Source of the DNA: an uncultured Odoribacter sp.
GTDB taxonomy: Bacteria > Bacteroidota > Bacteroidia > Bacteroidales > Marinifilaceae
DNA: 12,748 bases
NCBI GenBank assembly: GCA_934725835.1
Contig: CAKVCR010000052.1
Coordinates: forward strand, 1 to 12,748
Direction of reading: 5' to 3'
Shown here: in pieces, positions 1 through 6,537 of the stretch
How positions within the stretch are numbered: position 1 is the first letter of the stretch
Layout: each line of letters starts with the position of its first letter
The notes under the pieces: generated by a model
The model's database searches: none
Seen by the model: only the letters and a program-made list of their open reading frames with translations
Told to the model about the DNA's origin: nothing
Made by a program: the position numbers and the translations under genes

Positions 1-1041
1 GGTATTTTGACTGGAGAGACAGCACAAATAAGTGTCAATGTTCATGATGTGGTTTTTGCAGATGAGGTGGAATCAGCTCGCAAAGCTGTGGATGTGTTGC
101 AGCGGGAAGGGGTTGATTTGATAGTAGGGATTGTACATCTGGGCTTTACTGAATCTGCTCCGGATTATGTTACCTCTCAGAAGTTGGCAGCAGCAGTAGA
201 TGGTATAGATATTATTGTGGATGGTCATTCCCACTCATACATAGAAAAACCTTTACGGATCAATGAAACATGGATTGTGACAGCTAACCAGAGCGGACGA
301 TTTATTGGTGAAGGGAAAGTGAAGATGTGTAAAGGCGATATTGTGTCATTTGAATGGAAGCCTTTGCCTGTAAAGAATGTACGTCCCCACGAAGATTTGC
401 AAGCTATTCTACAGCCATATGAAGATGCAGCCAATAAAGATTTGCAGACAGTTATCGGTGAGGCTACAGACACATTTGTTCTGTTTCAGGACGAAGAGAA
501 TCTGGGTCGATATGGTGAAGTGGCGTTGGGAAATTTGGTTGCGGATGCCTTGAAGTGGAAAGCCGGGCAGTTACGTTTGAATGTCGATTTTGCTCTTACC
601 AATGCAGGAGGAATCCGCGATGAGTTGTCGGAGGGTAAGATAACCAAGGGGGATATTCTTTCTATTCTTCCTTTTGGTAATGAACTGGAGATTGTTGCGA
701 TGAAAGGTGAGGATGTTGTCAAATTGTTTGATTTCCTGGCAACCGTTGAATTGGGGAAAGGGACGTTCCCACAGGTGTCAGAAGAGGTGAGAGTAGCCTT
801 TAACCGAAAGGATAGGACATTGAAATCTTTAACCATAGGTGGAGCTCCTGTTGATAAAAATCGAATATATTACATGGCGACCTGTGATTACGTGGCAGCA
901 GGAAAGGATGGTTACTCTGCCGGTTTGTTGAATGTGGTCAACCGGCAAAAGACCTCTGTTTTGATAGCAGATGTCTTGATGGAATACATTCGTCAACAGG
1001 GCAAGGTCTCTCCTAAAATGGAAGGGCGTATTAAATTATAA
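1..1041 (+). CDS. UshA-like 5'-nucleotidase / metallophosphatase, 3' part (5'-truncated by window)
   Basis: The frame is open from base 1, so the start and the first metal-binding motifs lie outside the window. The visible part holds the end of the calcineurin-like metallophosphatase domain: a GIVHLG segment near residue 41 (counting from codon 7-9) and the metal-binding GHSHS motif near residue 73. The 5'-nucleotidase C-terminal domain follows (about 145-344), with ALGNLVADAL near 173, TNAGGIRDEL near 199 and a substrate-stacking AAGKDGY segment near 300. This family hydrolyses 5'-nucleotides or UDP-sugars, usually in the periplasm, to salvage nucleosides and phosphate. The export signal cannot be seen here. 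Both domains are in one polypeptide, as in E. coli UshA. The next gene begins 17 nt downstream on the same strand, so the two are probably co-transcribed. The family call is secure; the exact substrate is not. Confidence 0.9.
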   Translation, partial: GILTGETAQISVNVHDVVFADEVESARKAVDVLQREGVDLIVGIVHLGFTESAPDYVTSQKLAAAVDGIDIIVDGHSHSYIEKPLRINETWIVTANQSGRFIGEGKVKMCKGDIVSFEWKPLPVKNVRPHEDLQAILQPYEDAANKDLQTVIGEATDTFVLFQDEENLGRYGEVALGNLVADALKWKAGQLRLNVDFALTNAGGIRDELSEGKITKGDILSILPFGNELEIVAMKGEDVVKLFDFLATVELGKGTFPQVSEEVRVAFNRKDRTLKSLTIGGAPVDKNRIYYMATCDYVAAGKDGYSAGLLNVVNRQKTSVLIADVLMEYIRQQGKVSPKMEGRIKL

Positions 1042-1058
1042 GAATATATGTCTGTTAT

Positions 1059-2282
1059 ATGATAAAGTGGATAGTTTGCTGTTTGATACTCTTGTCAGTT
1101 CATGCGCTATATGGTAATGGGAGAGATTCTGTCAATTATAGGGTCGTACACTTTTGGGGAGGGGATTTACGACCGGCTTACACTTTTCCTACAGACTGTT
1201 TTTTTAAGGGTGAGAATATGGAGAATAAGCCCATTCGGAAGAATATTTCCGCCCATTTGAAATACGGCTTTAAATTTTTGCCTGCCCATTATCTGGGAAA
1301 ATATTATCCTTATGCCACACAAGGAATCGGTATCGGATACAACACGTTCGGTAATCCATCCGAATTAGGTTGTCCGTTGGCTGTTTACGTCTTTCAGAGT
1401 TCGCGTATTGTAGCTTTGACTTCCGGATTGTCCTTGGATTATGAATGGAATTTCGGAGCATCCTTCGGTTGGAAAAAATATGATGAAATGACGAATTTTT
1501 ATAATAGGGTTGTAGGCTCTAAGATAAATGCGTACATTAATGTCGGACTGCTTTTGAAGTGGGAATTGTCCCGCACAACACATTTGCGAATGGGGGTTGG
1601 CTTGACCCACTATTCCAATGGGAATACCCATTATCCGAATGCCGGGGTGAACACTGTCGGTGGGAGTATCGGTTTTGTGCACTATTGGGTGCCATCTCGA
1701 AAACAGGAGAGTTTTAAGGCATCACTCGTTGCCGATAAAGCATCGTTTCGTCCCTACGTAAGCTATGACATCATCGTTTATGGTGCAACCAAGAAGAAAG
1801 GGATTTTGTTGGACTCGGGTACAGCTATTTTAGTGTCTGGTTCTTTCGCGGTTGCCGGCATTAACTTCAATCCTCTGTACAATTTCAGCAGGTATTTCCG
1901 TGCAGGGATTTCCTTGGATTTGCAATATGATGAAAGTGCGAATATTGCAAAGCATATAGCAGATTTTGAATATTCTGGTGATGAAGGAAACGTTAGGTTT
2001 TATCGTCCGTCTGCGAGAGAACAGTACTCTGCCGGTCTTTCAGTCAGAGCCGAAGTTGTGATGCCGTTTTTTTCAATAAATTTGGGTGTAGGTAAAAATT
2101 TCATTTGCAAAGGTGCCGATACAGACTCCTATTATCAGATATTCGCATTGAAAGCAGATGTGACGAAAAATTTGTTTTTGCATGCAGGCTACCAGCTTTA
2201 CCGCTTTAAAGACCCCAACCATCTGATGTTGGGTATCGGCTTCCGCTTTAATGCACGAAAAGGCTGGTTGTCTCACCAATAA
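1059..2282 (+). CDS. PagL-like acyloxyacyl hydrolase / lipid A 3-O-deacylase family outer-membrane protein
   Basis: The 407-residue protein starts with an apparent signal peptide (MIKW then a hydrophobic run ending near ALYG, residue 19). The N-terminal half (about 60-215) has alternating beta-barrel strands and the PagL signature at 184-198: H184-Y-S186-N, then P193-N194, G196 and N198. In P. aeruginosa PagL the catalytic residues are His126, Ser128 and Glu140. The first two align here, but the +14 position is Asn instead of Glu. Family members remove the 3-O acyl chain of lipid A in the outer membrane. Typical PagL is about 170 residues; this one has roughly 190 extra residues (about 220-407) with further barrel-like strands. 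The start ATG is 17 nt after the nucleotidase stop, which suggests an operon. The 3' end overlaps the convergent chromate-transporter gene by 10 bp. Family is confident; enzymatic activity is inferred. Confidence 0.82.
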   Translation: MIKWIVCCLILLSVHALYGNGRDSVNYRVVHFWGGDLRPAYTFPTDCFFKGENMENKPIRKNISAHLKYGFKFLPAHYLGKYYPYATQGIGIGYNTFGNPSELGCPLAVYVFQSSRIVALTSGLSLDYEWNFGASFGWKKYDEMTNFYNRVVGSKINAYINVGLLLKWELSRTTHLRMGVGLTHYSNGNTHYPNAGVNTVGGSIGFVHYWVPSRKQESFKASLVADKASFRPYVSYDIIVYGATKKKGILLDSGTAILVSGSFAVAGINFNPLYNFSRYFRAGISLDLQYDESANIAKHIADFEYSGDEGNVRFYRPSAREQYSAGLSVRAEVVMPFFSINLGVGKNFICKGADTDSYYQIFALKADVTKNLFLHAGYQLYRFKDPNHLMLGIGFRFNARKGWLSHQ

Positions 2283-2803
2283 ATAATCAAACCGGCTAAA
2301 CCGGCAATGCAAATCATCAGAATCGGATGTATTTTGTATTTCCAGGTGAGGATAAAGGAGCTGATAAAAATGATAACGCTTTTATAGTCGATGAAGTTTT
2401 CATTGTTCATCAGCATCAATCCGGCTGCAGCAATCAATCCGACAGTCATGGGACGGAGTCCTGAAAATGCGGCAGCCACATATTTGTTCGCTTTGAATTT
2501 TTCGTAAAAATAGGAGATAAGCAAAACTAACAGGAAGGAGGGGAAGCAGACGGCAAAGGTTGCTATAATGGAGCCCCAGATACTTCCGGTTGCGGTATAT
2601 CCGATGTAAGTGGCGCTGTTGATACCGATGGGACCGGGAGTCATTTGTGATATGGCTACGATGTCTGTAAACTGTTGGGTGGTGAGCCATTGGTGCTTTT
2701 CTACCACTTCGTGTTGTATTAGCGAGAGCATGGCATATCCGCCTCCGAAGCCGAAGATGCCGATTTTGGTATATACACAGAACAGTTGCCAATAGATAAT
2801 CAT
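2273..2803 (-). CDS. chromate transporter (CHR family), short subunit, downstream partner
   Basis: This 176-residue integral membrane protein is a single CHR half-domain. Near the N-terminus it carries the family signature: an F-x-K-I-G-x-F-G-F-G-G-G-Y-A-M run, a following QHEVVEK segment and a TPGPIGIN motif. Several hydrophobic segments follow to the C-terminus. Short CHR proteins are encoded as pairs that together correspond to one full-length ChrA, which exports or antiports chromate or related oxyanions at the inner membrane. Its ATG overlaps the stop of the upstream CHR gene as ATGA (2800-2803), a classic translational-coupling arrangement. It ends with TGA inside the 3' end of the convergent PagL-like gene. 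The physiological substrate in a gut anaerobe is unknown and may be sulfate or another oxyanion. Confidence 0.9.
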   Translation of the reverse strand: MIIYWQLFCVYTKIGIFGFGGGYAMLSLIQHEVVEKHQWLTTQQFTDIVAISQMTPGPIGINSATYIGYTATGSIWGSIIATFAVCFPSFLLVLLISYFYEKFKANKYVAAAFSGLRPMTVGLIAAAGLMLMNNENFIDYKSVIIFISSFILTWKYKIHPILMICIAGLAGLIIYW

Positions 2804-3348
2804 AATTGCTTGTCTTTGAGTTTGTCTTTAAGCCAAAAAGTGTAAAGTAGTCCGCCTATGATACCGGCTAATATGATATATATGGGCGATACTCCGCATT
2901 TCCAGATAAGCAGTGCTCCCAATAAGGGGAATATCAGTTCGAACCGTTTTAAATGGAGCGAATGGGCTGCCGATAGACAGGGAACGACAATTAGAGCTAC
3001 CACCGCCGGACGGATTCCGTTGAAAATTTTCATTACCCAGACATTGTCTTGAAAATGGTTGAAAAACAGTGCAATGGCTAAAATGATACAAAATGATGGT
3101 AGTATTGTGCCGAGAGCACAGATAATGCTGCCGGGTATCCGTTTTAGTTTGTAGCCCACAAATATGGAGATATTGACGGCGAAAATACCCGGTATGGACT
3201 GGGTGACGGCAAAAAGGTCCAGAAAGTCATTTTTTTCTATCCAGCCGCGGTTGACGACTTCCCGCTCAATCAGTGGAATCATGGCATAACCTCCGCCGAT
3301 AGTGAACATTCCGATTTTGACGAAAGTTAGAAATAGCGTCCAATACAT
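2800..3348 (-). CDS. chromate transporter (CHR family), short subunit, upstream partner
   Basis: This 182-residue membrane protein is the first gene of a two-gene CHR operon. It carries the N-terminal CHR signature (F-V-K-I-G-M-F-T-I-G-G-G-Y-A-M, then EREVVNRGW) and a QSIPGIFAVN segment. Its partner has PGP where this protein has PGI, so the two halves have diverged at the conserved proline-glycine-proline turn. About five hydrophobic segments follow, and the C-terminus ends in a Lys-rich tail (KDKLKDKQ). It probably forms a hetero-oligomer with the downstream CHR protein, since paired short CHR proteins are known to work together. A Bacteroides -7 box (TACCTTTG on the minus strand, 3395-3402) lies about 46 nt upstream of the ATG and is the likely promoter of this operon. 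Confidence 0.9.
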   Translation of the reverse strand: MYWTLFLTFVKIGMFTIGGGYAMIPLIEREVVNRGWIEKNDFLDLFAVTQSIPGIFAVNISIFVGYKLKRIPGSIICALGTILPSFCIILAIALFFNHFQDNVWVMKIFNGIRPAVVALIVVPCLSAAHSLHLKRFELIFPLLGALLIWKCGVSPIYIILAGIIGGLLYTFWLKDKLKDKQL

Positions 3349-3394
3349 TTTCTGATGACAGTTTTAAGTTGTAAATAGCCTCAATAAAGATGCG

Positions 3395-3402
3395 CAAAGG
3401 TA
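3395..3402 (-). promoter_or_regulatory. -7 box for the chromate-transporter operon
   Basis: The minus strand reads TACCTTTG, an exact TAnnTTTG Bacteroides -7 element, in the common surrounding TACCTTTGC. Transcription would start near 3390 and give a leader of about 40 nt before the ATG at 3348. I do not see an exact TTTG -33 box 19-21 nt upstream, so strength is uncertain. Confidence 0.55.
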
Positions 3403-3414
3403 TACTTTTTTTGT

Positions 3415-3422
3415 TACTTTTG
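3415..3422 (+). promoter_or_regulatory. -7 box for ybaK-mutY
   Basis: TACTTTTG matches TAnnTTTG exactly and lies 18 nt before the ATG at 3441. No exact -33 TTTG is visible 19-21 nt upstream; that position falls on the opposing promoter's -7 box. The location rules out the upstream in-frame ATG at 3390 as the translation start of ybaK. Confidence 0.5.
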
Positions 3423-3440
3423 TCACGTAAGTATATTGTT

Positions 3441-3917
3441 ATGAAGATTAATAAAACGAATGCAGCGCGCTTATTGGATAAGGCAAAAGTGAAGTACGAA
3501 CTGGTGCCTTACGAAGTGGATGAAGAGAATTTGGCTGCAACGCATGTGGCGGAGCAACTGGGGGAGGATATTTCACAGGTATACAAGACGCTCGTGTTAC
3601 GGGGAGATCGTAATGGTATATTTGTCTGCGTGATTCCCGGTGATTGTGAGGTTGATTTGAAAGCTGCAGCTAAACTTTCGGGCAATAAAAGCGCCGAGAT
3701 GATTCATATGAAAGAATTATTGCCTGCCACCGGATATATCCGAGGGGGATGTTCGCCAATAGGAATGAAAAAGTTATACCCTACTTTTATTCATTCTACT
3801 TGCATGGATTTCAGTTATATATATGTCAGTGCGGGAGTTCGGGGATTGCAGATAAAGATAGCTCCGAACGATTTGGTGGCCTTTACCGGAGCGACTGTTG
3901 CAGAATTGTGTGTTTAA
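3441..3917 (+). CDS. ybaK: Cys-tRNA(Pro)/Cys-tRNA(Cys) deacylase YbaK
   Basis: This 158-residue cytosolic protein is a single YbaK/ProX editing domain. It hydrolyses Cys-tRNA(Pro) made when prolyl-tRNA synthetase mischarges cysteine. Recognisable features are the N-terminal KTNAARLLDKA helix, the VYKTLV segment whose lysine (K49) corresponds to the essential lysine of the family, and GGCSPIGMKK near residue 98. Length matches the usual 155-160. I chose ATG 3441 over the in-frame ATG at 3390 because the longer form adds 17 hydrophobic residues absent from the family, and a -7 promoter box lies between the two. The 3' end overlaps or abuts mutY (stop at 3915-3917), which suggests coupled expression. 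Confidence 0.93.
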   Translation: MKINKTNAARLLDKAKVKYELVPYEVDEENLAATHVAEQLGEDISQVYKTLVLRGDRNGIFVCVIPGDCEVDLKAAAKLSGNKSAEMIHMKELLPATGYIRGGCSPIGMKKLYPTFIHSTCMDFSYIYVSAGVRGLQIKIAPNDLVAFTGATVAELCV

Positions 3918-4992
3918 ATTGAGAACTTTGGAAATAGCAGCTAAATTGATTGATTGGTATGCCGGGCACAGGCGGGAATTGCCTTGGCGGGATACTGCAG
4001 ACCCCTATCATATATGGATTTCCGAGATTATATTGCAGCAGACCCGGGTTGCGCAAGGCTTGGAGTATTATCTGCGTTTCACGTATCGTTATCCGGATGT
4101 GCAATCCTTAGCTGAAGCTTCTGAGGATGAGGTGATGAAATATTGGCAGGGATTGGGCTATTATAGCCGGGCGCGTAATCTGCATGCAGCTGCAAAAGAT
4201 ATCGTATCACGTTTTGGAGGACGATTCCCCCGGAATTATAAGGATGTGCTTTCCTTGAAAGGTATCGGCGAATATACTGCTGCCGCTATTTGTTCATTTG
4301 CTTGGAAACAACCCTATGCGGCAGTTGATGGCAATGTGTATAGGGTATTGTCGCGTCTTTTCGGTATAGATACTCCTATTGATAGTCCCCGAGGCAAAAA
4401 GGATTTCAAAGTATTGGCACAGGAGTTGATTGATTCGAAGCGTCCGGATTTATACAATCAGGCCATTATGGATTTTGGAGCTTTGCAGTGTGTGCCTCAA
4501 TCTCCCGATTGCGCCGTCTGCCCTTTGCAGGATGGATGTTGTGCCTATGCAGAAGGGCTGGTTGAACGACTTCCGGTCAAAGAGGGGAAAACTGTCGTAA
4601 AATCCCGTTATTTCAATTATCTTCATATTTCTTGTGGCGATTACACGCTGTTGCACCGTCGGGAAGCAAAGGATATTTGGCGGAATCTTTATGAATATCC
4701 GTTGATAGAAACGGCAGAAGCCGTTGATTTTCATGAATTGCAACAGAGTACTGAATACCGTGATTTGATGGCAGATACCGACACTGTACATGTACTGCAC
4801 TCGGAGGAGATGCCTCGTCACGTACTTTCTCATCGGATAATATACGCTCGTTTTTACCGGATAGAGGTCAGTGGCTTCGGTCCCGGTATGCAACATTATC
4901 TTAACGTGAAAACTGACGAACTTGGCAAATATGCCTTCTCCCGTCTGATAGAGCTGTATCTGGCCAAACGGGAAAAATCAGAATATCGCTAA
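3910..4992 (+). CDS. mutY: A/G-specific adenine DNA glycosylase MutY
   Basis: MutY removes adenine mispaired with 8-oxoguanine in base-excision repair. Counting from GTG 3910 I see the catalytic Glu39 (SEIILQQTRV), the helix-hairpin-helix LKGIGEYTAAA (about 116-126), catalytic Asp140 (AVDGNVYR), and the 4Fe-4S cluster cysteines C194, C201, C204 and C210 in C-x6-C-x2-C-x5-C spacing. The C-terminal NUDIX-like domain that recognises 8-oxoG carries LSH where FSH is common. There is no ATG near the N-terminus. In-frame candidates are TTG 3898, GTG 3910 and TTG 3919. TTG 3919, just after the ybaK stop, places the cluster cysteines within one residue of E. coli numbering (192/199/202/208). I list GTG 3910 as a compromise. 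The gene ends 11 nt from the convergent lipoprotein gene. Confidence 0.92.
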   Translation: MFKLRTLEIAAKLIDWYAGHRRELPWRDTADPYHIWISEIILQQTRVAQGLEYYLRFTYRYPDVQSLAEASEDEVMKYWQGLGYYSRARNLHAAAKDIVSRFGGRFPRNYKDVLSLKGIGEYTAAAICSFAWKQPYAAVDGNVYRVLSRLFGIDTPIDSPRGKKDFKVLAQELIDSKRPDLYNQAIMDFGALQCVPQSPDCAVCPLQDGCCAYAEGLVERLPVKEGKTVVKSRYFNYLHISCGDYTLLHRREAKDIWRNLYEYPLIETAEAVDFHELQQSTEYRDLMADTDTVHVLHSEEMPRHVLSHRIIYARFYRIEVSGFGPGMQHYLNVKTDELGKYAFSRLIELYLAKREKSEYR

Positions 4993-5003
4993 ATGGATAA
5001 CGG

Positions 5004-6365
5004 TTAGTGAACGTTTTCAATGCTTACCCCGTCTACATATAGACCTTCTCCGTCTTCCGGCGTGCCTGTATAGGTACGGAGCTCCATGCGCAGTGCAGTC
5101 GCCTGCCTGGGGGCGCGTACAATCTTGCCTTCGAGGACATCGACATAGCCGTCTGTTCTATTCCAATAATTGTTTGGATGCAGCTCTGTAGAGAAACTGT
5201 TCAGTGGGGTGCTACCCTGCATCCAAGTGCACCAATAACGCCATTTTATCTTTTCATTGGGGGCATAGACAAACATTTTCAATTGGTAGCAACTGCCTCC
5301 ATCAATGAGAATGTCCTGATATAGATAGGTCGAACCGTTTAATTGAACGGCATAATTACCGTGATGCACCGGCAGCATCACTTGTTTGATGAGTTTGCTT
5401 TTTCCGTTGCCGTCTAATTTCCAGCCGGAAGGAACACCCTTTATAAATTCCTCTTCAAAGTCGGGATTGTTCACCAGATTATGCCCGTCTCCGCTACCTT
5501 TGCACGGCTTTTCCTGCTCCGGTGTAGGTGTCTCCCATGTCTCCTTAATGGTATCTTTGTCCCATTCAACAAGCGTAGTGGTAAAATCAACGATGTTCAT
5601 TTCCGGCTTCTTTTCAAAGGTGATATCTATCTGTGTGATTTTATTGGCTGTTATCTCGTTTATTTCGTATTCTTGAGATACATACTTGTGGGCATTCGAT
5701 ATGAGAGTCAATTTACACTTTTGGGAATTTTGTGGAGGGAACACGAGCAGATGTGTTGTTGAAGTGCCGTCAATGGCTTGTGTGACATCCGCTTGAATGG
5801 TATGCGTTTCTTTGTCGTATACCCCGGTCAGACTGACAGACTTGGGAATATTGTTTACTCTCAATTGCAAGTCCGTAAGCCATTCCGGCACATTGTGTAC
5901 AATAATCAGAAGCTGACCTACTTTGCGTTCCATTTGAAAATTGAATACATTGTTCCCTTCCGGTTTGACCACCAGCTCACATTGCCCCATAAGGTGGTCT
6001 CTACTGCCGCCTTGATTCTGTGATTTCAATAATATGGCTTCCGGTGATGCATTTTCTTCGTATTTCCAATAGGATGCTTCGCTTGCATTCGTGACGCAGT
6101 GTGCCGTATATGTTCCGGGAAACAGTTTCACTTGATACTGGTTCTTGCTCCCGTTTTGCAGGGCATCCTGTCGTTCGGAGCGCCCGTGTTCTTTATCAAA
6201 GATAAATAGTTGGCAATTGGTCGGAAAACCGGAAAATCCGTTTAAACCGGCTGTGGATGTTCGGATTGAAACTGTCTGTTTGTCGCCGTCGTAGGGCCAG
6301 GGTTCCATGCTGCGGTGGCAAGAGGCAATGCATATAAGTATCCCTAAAAGTAGAAATTGTTTCAT
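5004..6365 (-). CDS. fimbrillin-like (FimB/Mfa2-type) lipoprotein with C-terminal carbohydrate-binding-like domain
   Basis: This 453-residue predicted lipoprotein starts with MKQFLLLGILICIASC, and Cys16 is the lipidation site. Residues about 25-275 resemble the FimB/Mfa2 fimbrillin-like family: an LFIFD strand near 53, a LFPGTY strand near 81, an MERKVGQLLI segment near 145 and a closing TTLVEWDKDTIKETWE segment near 262. After a Pro/Glu/Gly linker (about 278-294) comes a separate domain. It begins NLVNNPDFE...GWK (about 296) and ends RMELRTYTG...GLYVDGVSIENV, the usual outline of a jelly-roll CBM4/9 or galactose-binding-like module. The ATG at 6365 is chosen over an in-frame ATG at 6425 because a -7 box (6406-6413) lies between them. 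There is no acidic cluster right after Cys16, so surface export is not assured. Exact family assignment and ligand are unknown. Confidence 0.72.
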   Translation of the reverse strand: MKQFLLLGILICIASCHRSMEPWPYDGDKQTVSIRTSTAGLNGFSGFPTNCQLFIFDKEHGRSERQDALQNGSKNQYQVKLFPGTYTAHCVTNASEASYWKYEENASPEAILLKSQNQGGSRDHLMGQCELVVKPEGNNVFNFQMERKVGQLLIIVHNVPEWLTDLQLRVNNIPKSVSLTGVYDKETHTIQADVTQAIDGTSTTHLLVFPPQNSQKCKLTLISNAHKYVSQEYEINEITANKITQIDITFEKKPEMNIVDFTTTLVEWDKDTIKETWETPTPEQEKPCKGSGDGHNLVNNPDFEEEFIKGVPSGWKLDGNGKSKLIKQVMLPVHHGNYAVQLNGSTYLYQDILIDGGSCYQLKMFVYAPNEKIKWRYWCTWMQGSTPLNSFSTELHPNNYWNRTDGYVDVLEGKIVRAPRQATALRMELRTYTGTPEDGEGLYVDGVSIENVH

Positions 6366-6405
6366 AGACAAATGCGCTAAAACCGTAATGATAGTATTCT
6401 GGCTG

Positions 6406-6413
6406 CAAAGGTA
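6406..6413 (-). promoter_or_regulatory. -7 box for the fimbrillin-like lipoprotein gene
   Basis: The minus strand reads TACCTTTG (followed by CAGCC), an exact TAnnTTTG match. Transcription would begin near 6399, giving a leader of about 34 nt before ATG 6365. No clear -33 TTTG is present at 19-21 nt. Confidence 0.55.
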
Positions 6414-6472
6414 CGGCTTTTTCAATGTCCCTCCATGCTTTTCCCTCCTTTTTGTCCATTGGTGTTAAAAGT

Positions 6473-6484
6473 GGTATTTATACC
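6473..6484. promoter_or_regulatory. 12-nt palindrome upstream of cysteate synthase (possible operator)
   Basis: GGTAT-TT-ATACC is a perfect inverted repeat 24 nt before the -7 box at 6509-6516. It overlaps the place where a -33 element would be expected, and no TTTG occurs there. That fits an operator or activator site, but a 5-bp arm in AT-rich DNA can arise by chance. Confidence 0.3.
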
Positions 6485-6508
6485 CTCCTGAAAAAAAATC
6501 AAATCCCT

Positions 6509-6516
6509 TACTTTTG
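6509..6516 (+). promoter_or_regulatory. -7 box for the cysteate synthase gene
   Basis: TACTTTTG matches TAnnTTTG exactly and sits 21 nt upstream of the GTG start at 6538. The -33 position has no TTTG (the closest is CCTG at 6487-6490, 18 nt away), so the promoter may be weak or need an activator. Confidence 0.5.
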
Positions 6517-6537
6517 TAAATTGAAATTTTTAACAAA

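Noticed and set aside
2290..2304. CCGG-CTAAA-CCGG inverted repeat near the end of the convergent genes as a terminator
   Set aside because: Only 4 bp of stem and no T-run, and it lies inside the chromate-transporter coding sequence.
3390..3440. N-terminal extension of YbaK from ATG 3390
   Set aside because: It adds a hydrophobic 17-residue stretch not found in YbaK proteins, and a TAnnTTTG -7 box lies between 3390 and the ATG at 3441.
4450..4896. 148-residue minus-strand open frame inside mutY
   Set aside because: Antisense to the FeS cluster and NUDIX-like parts of mutY; no protein-family features of its own.
6366..6425. N-terminal extension of the lipoprotein from ATG 6425
   Set aside because: A -7 box at 6406-6413 lies inside it, and starting at 6365 gives a clean lipoprotein signal peptide.
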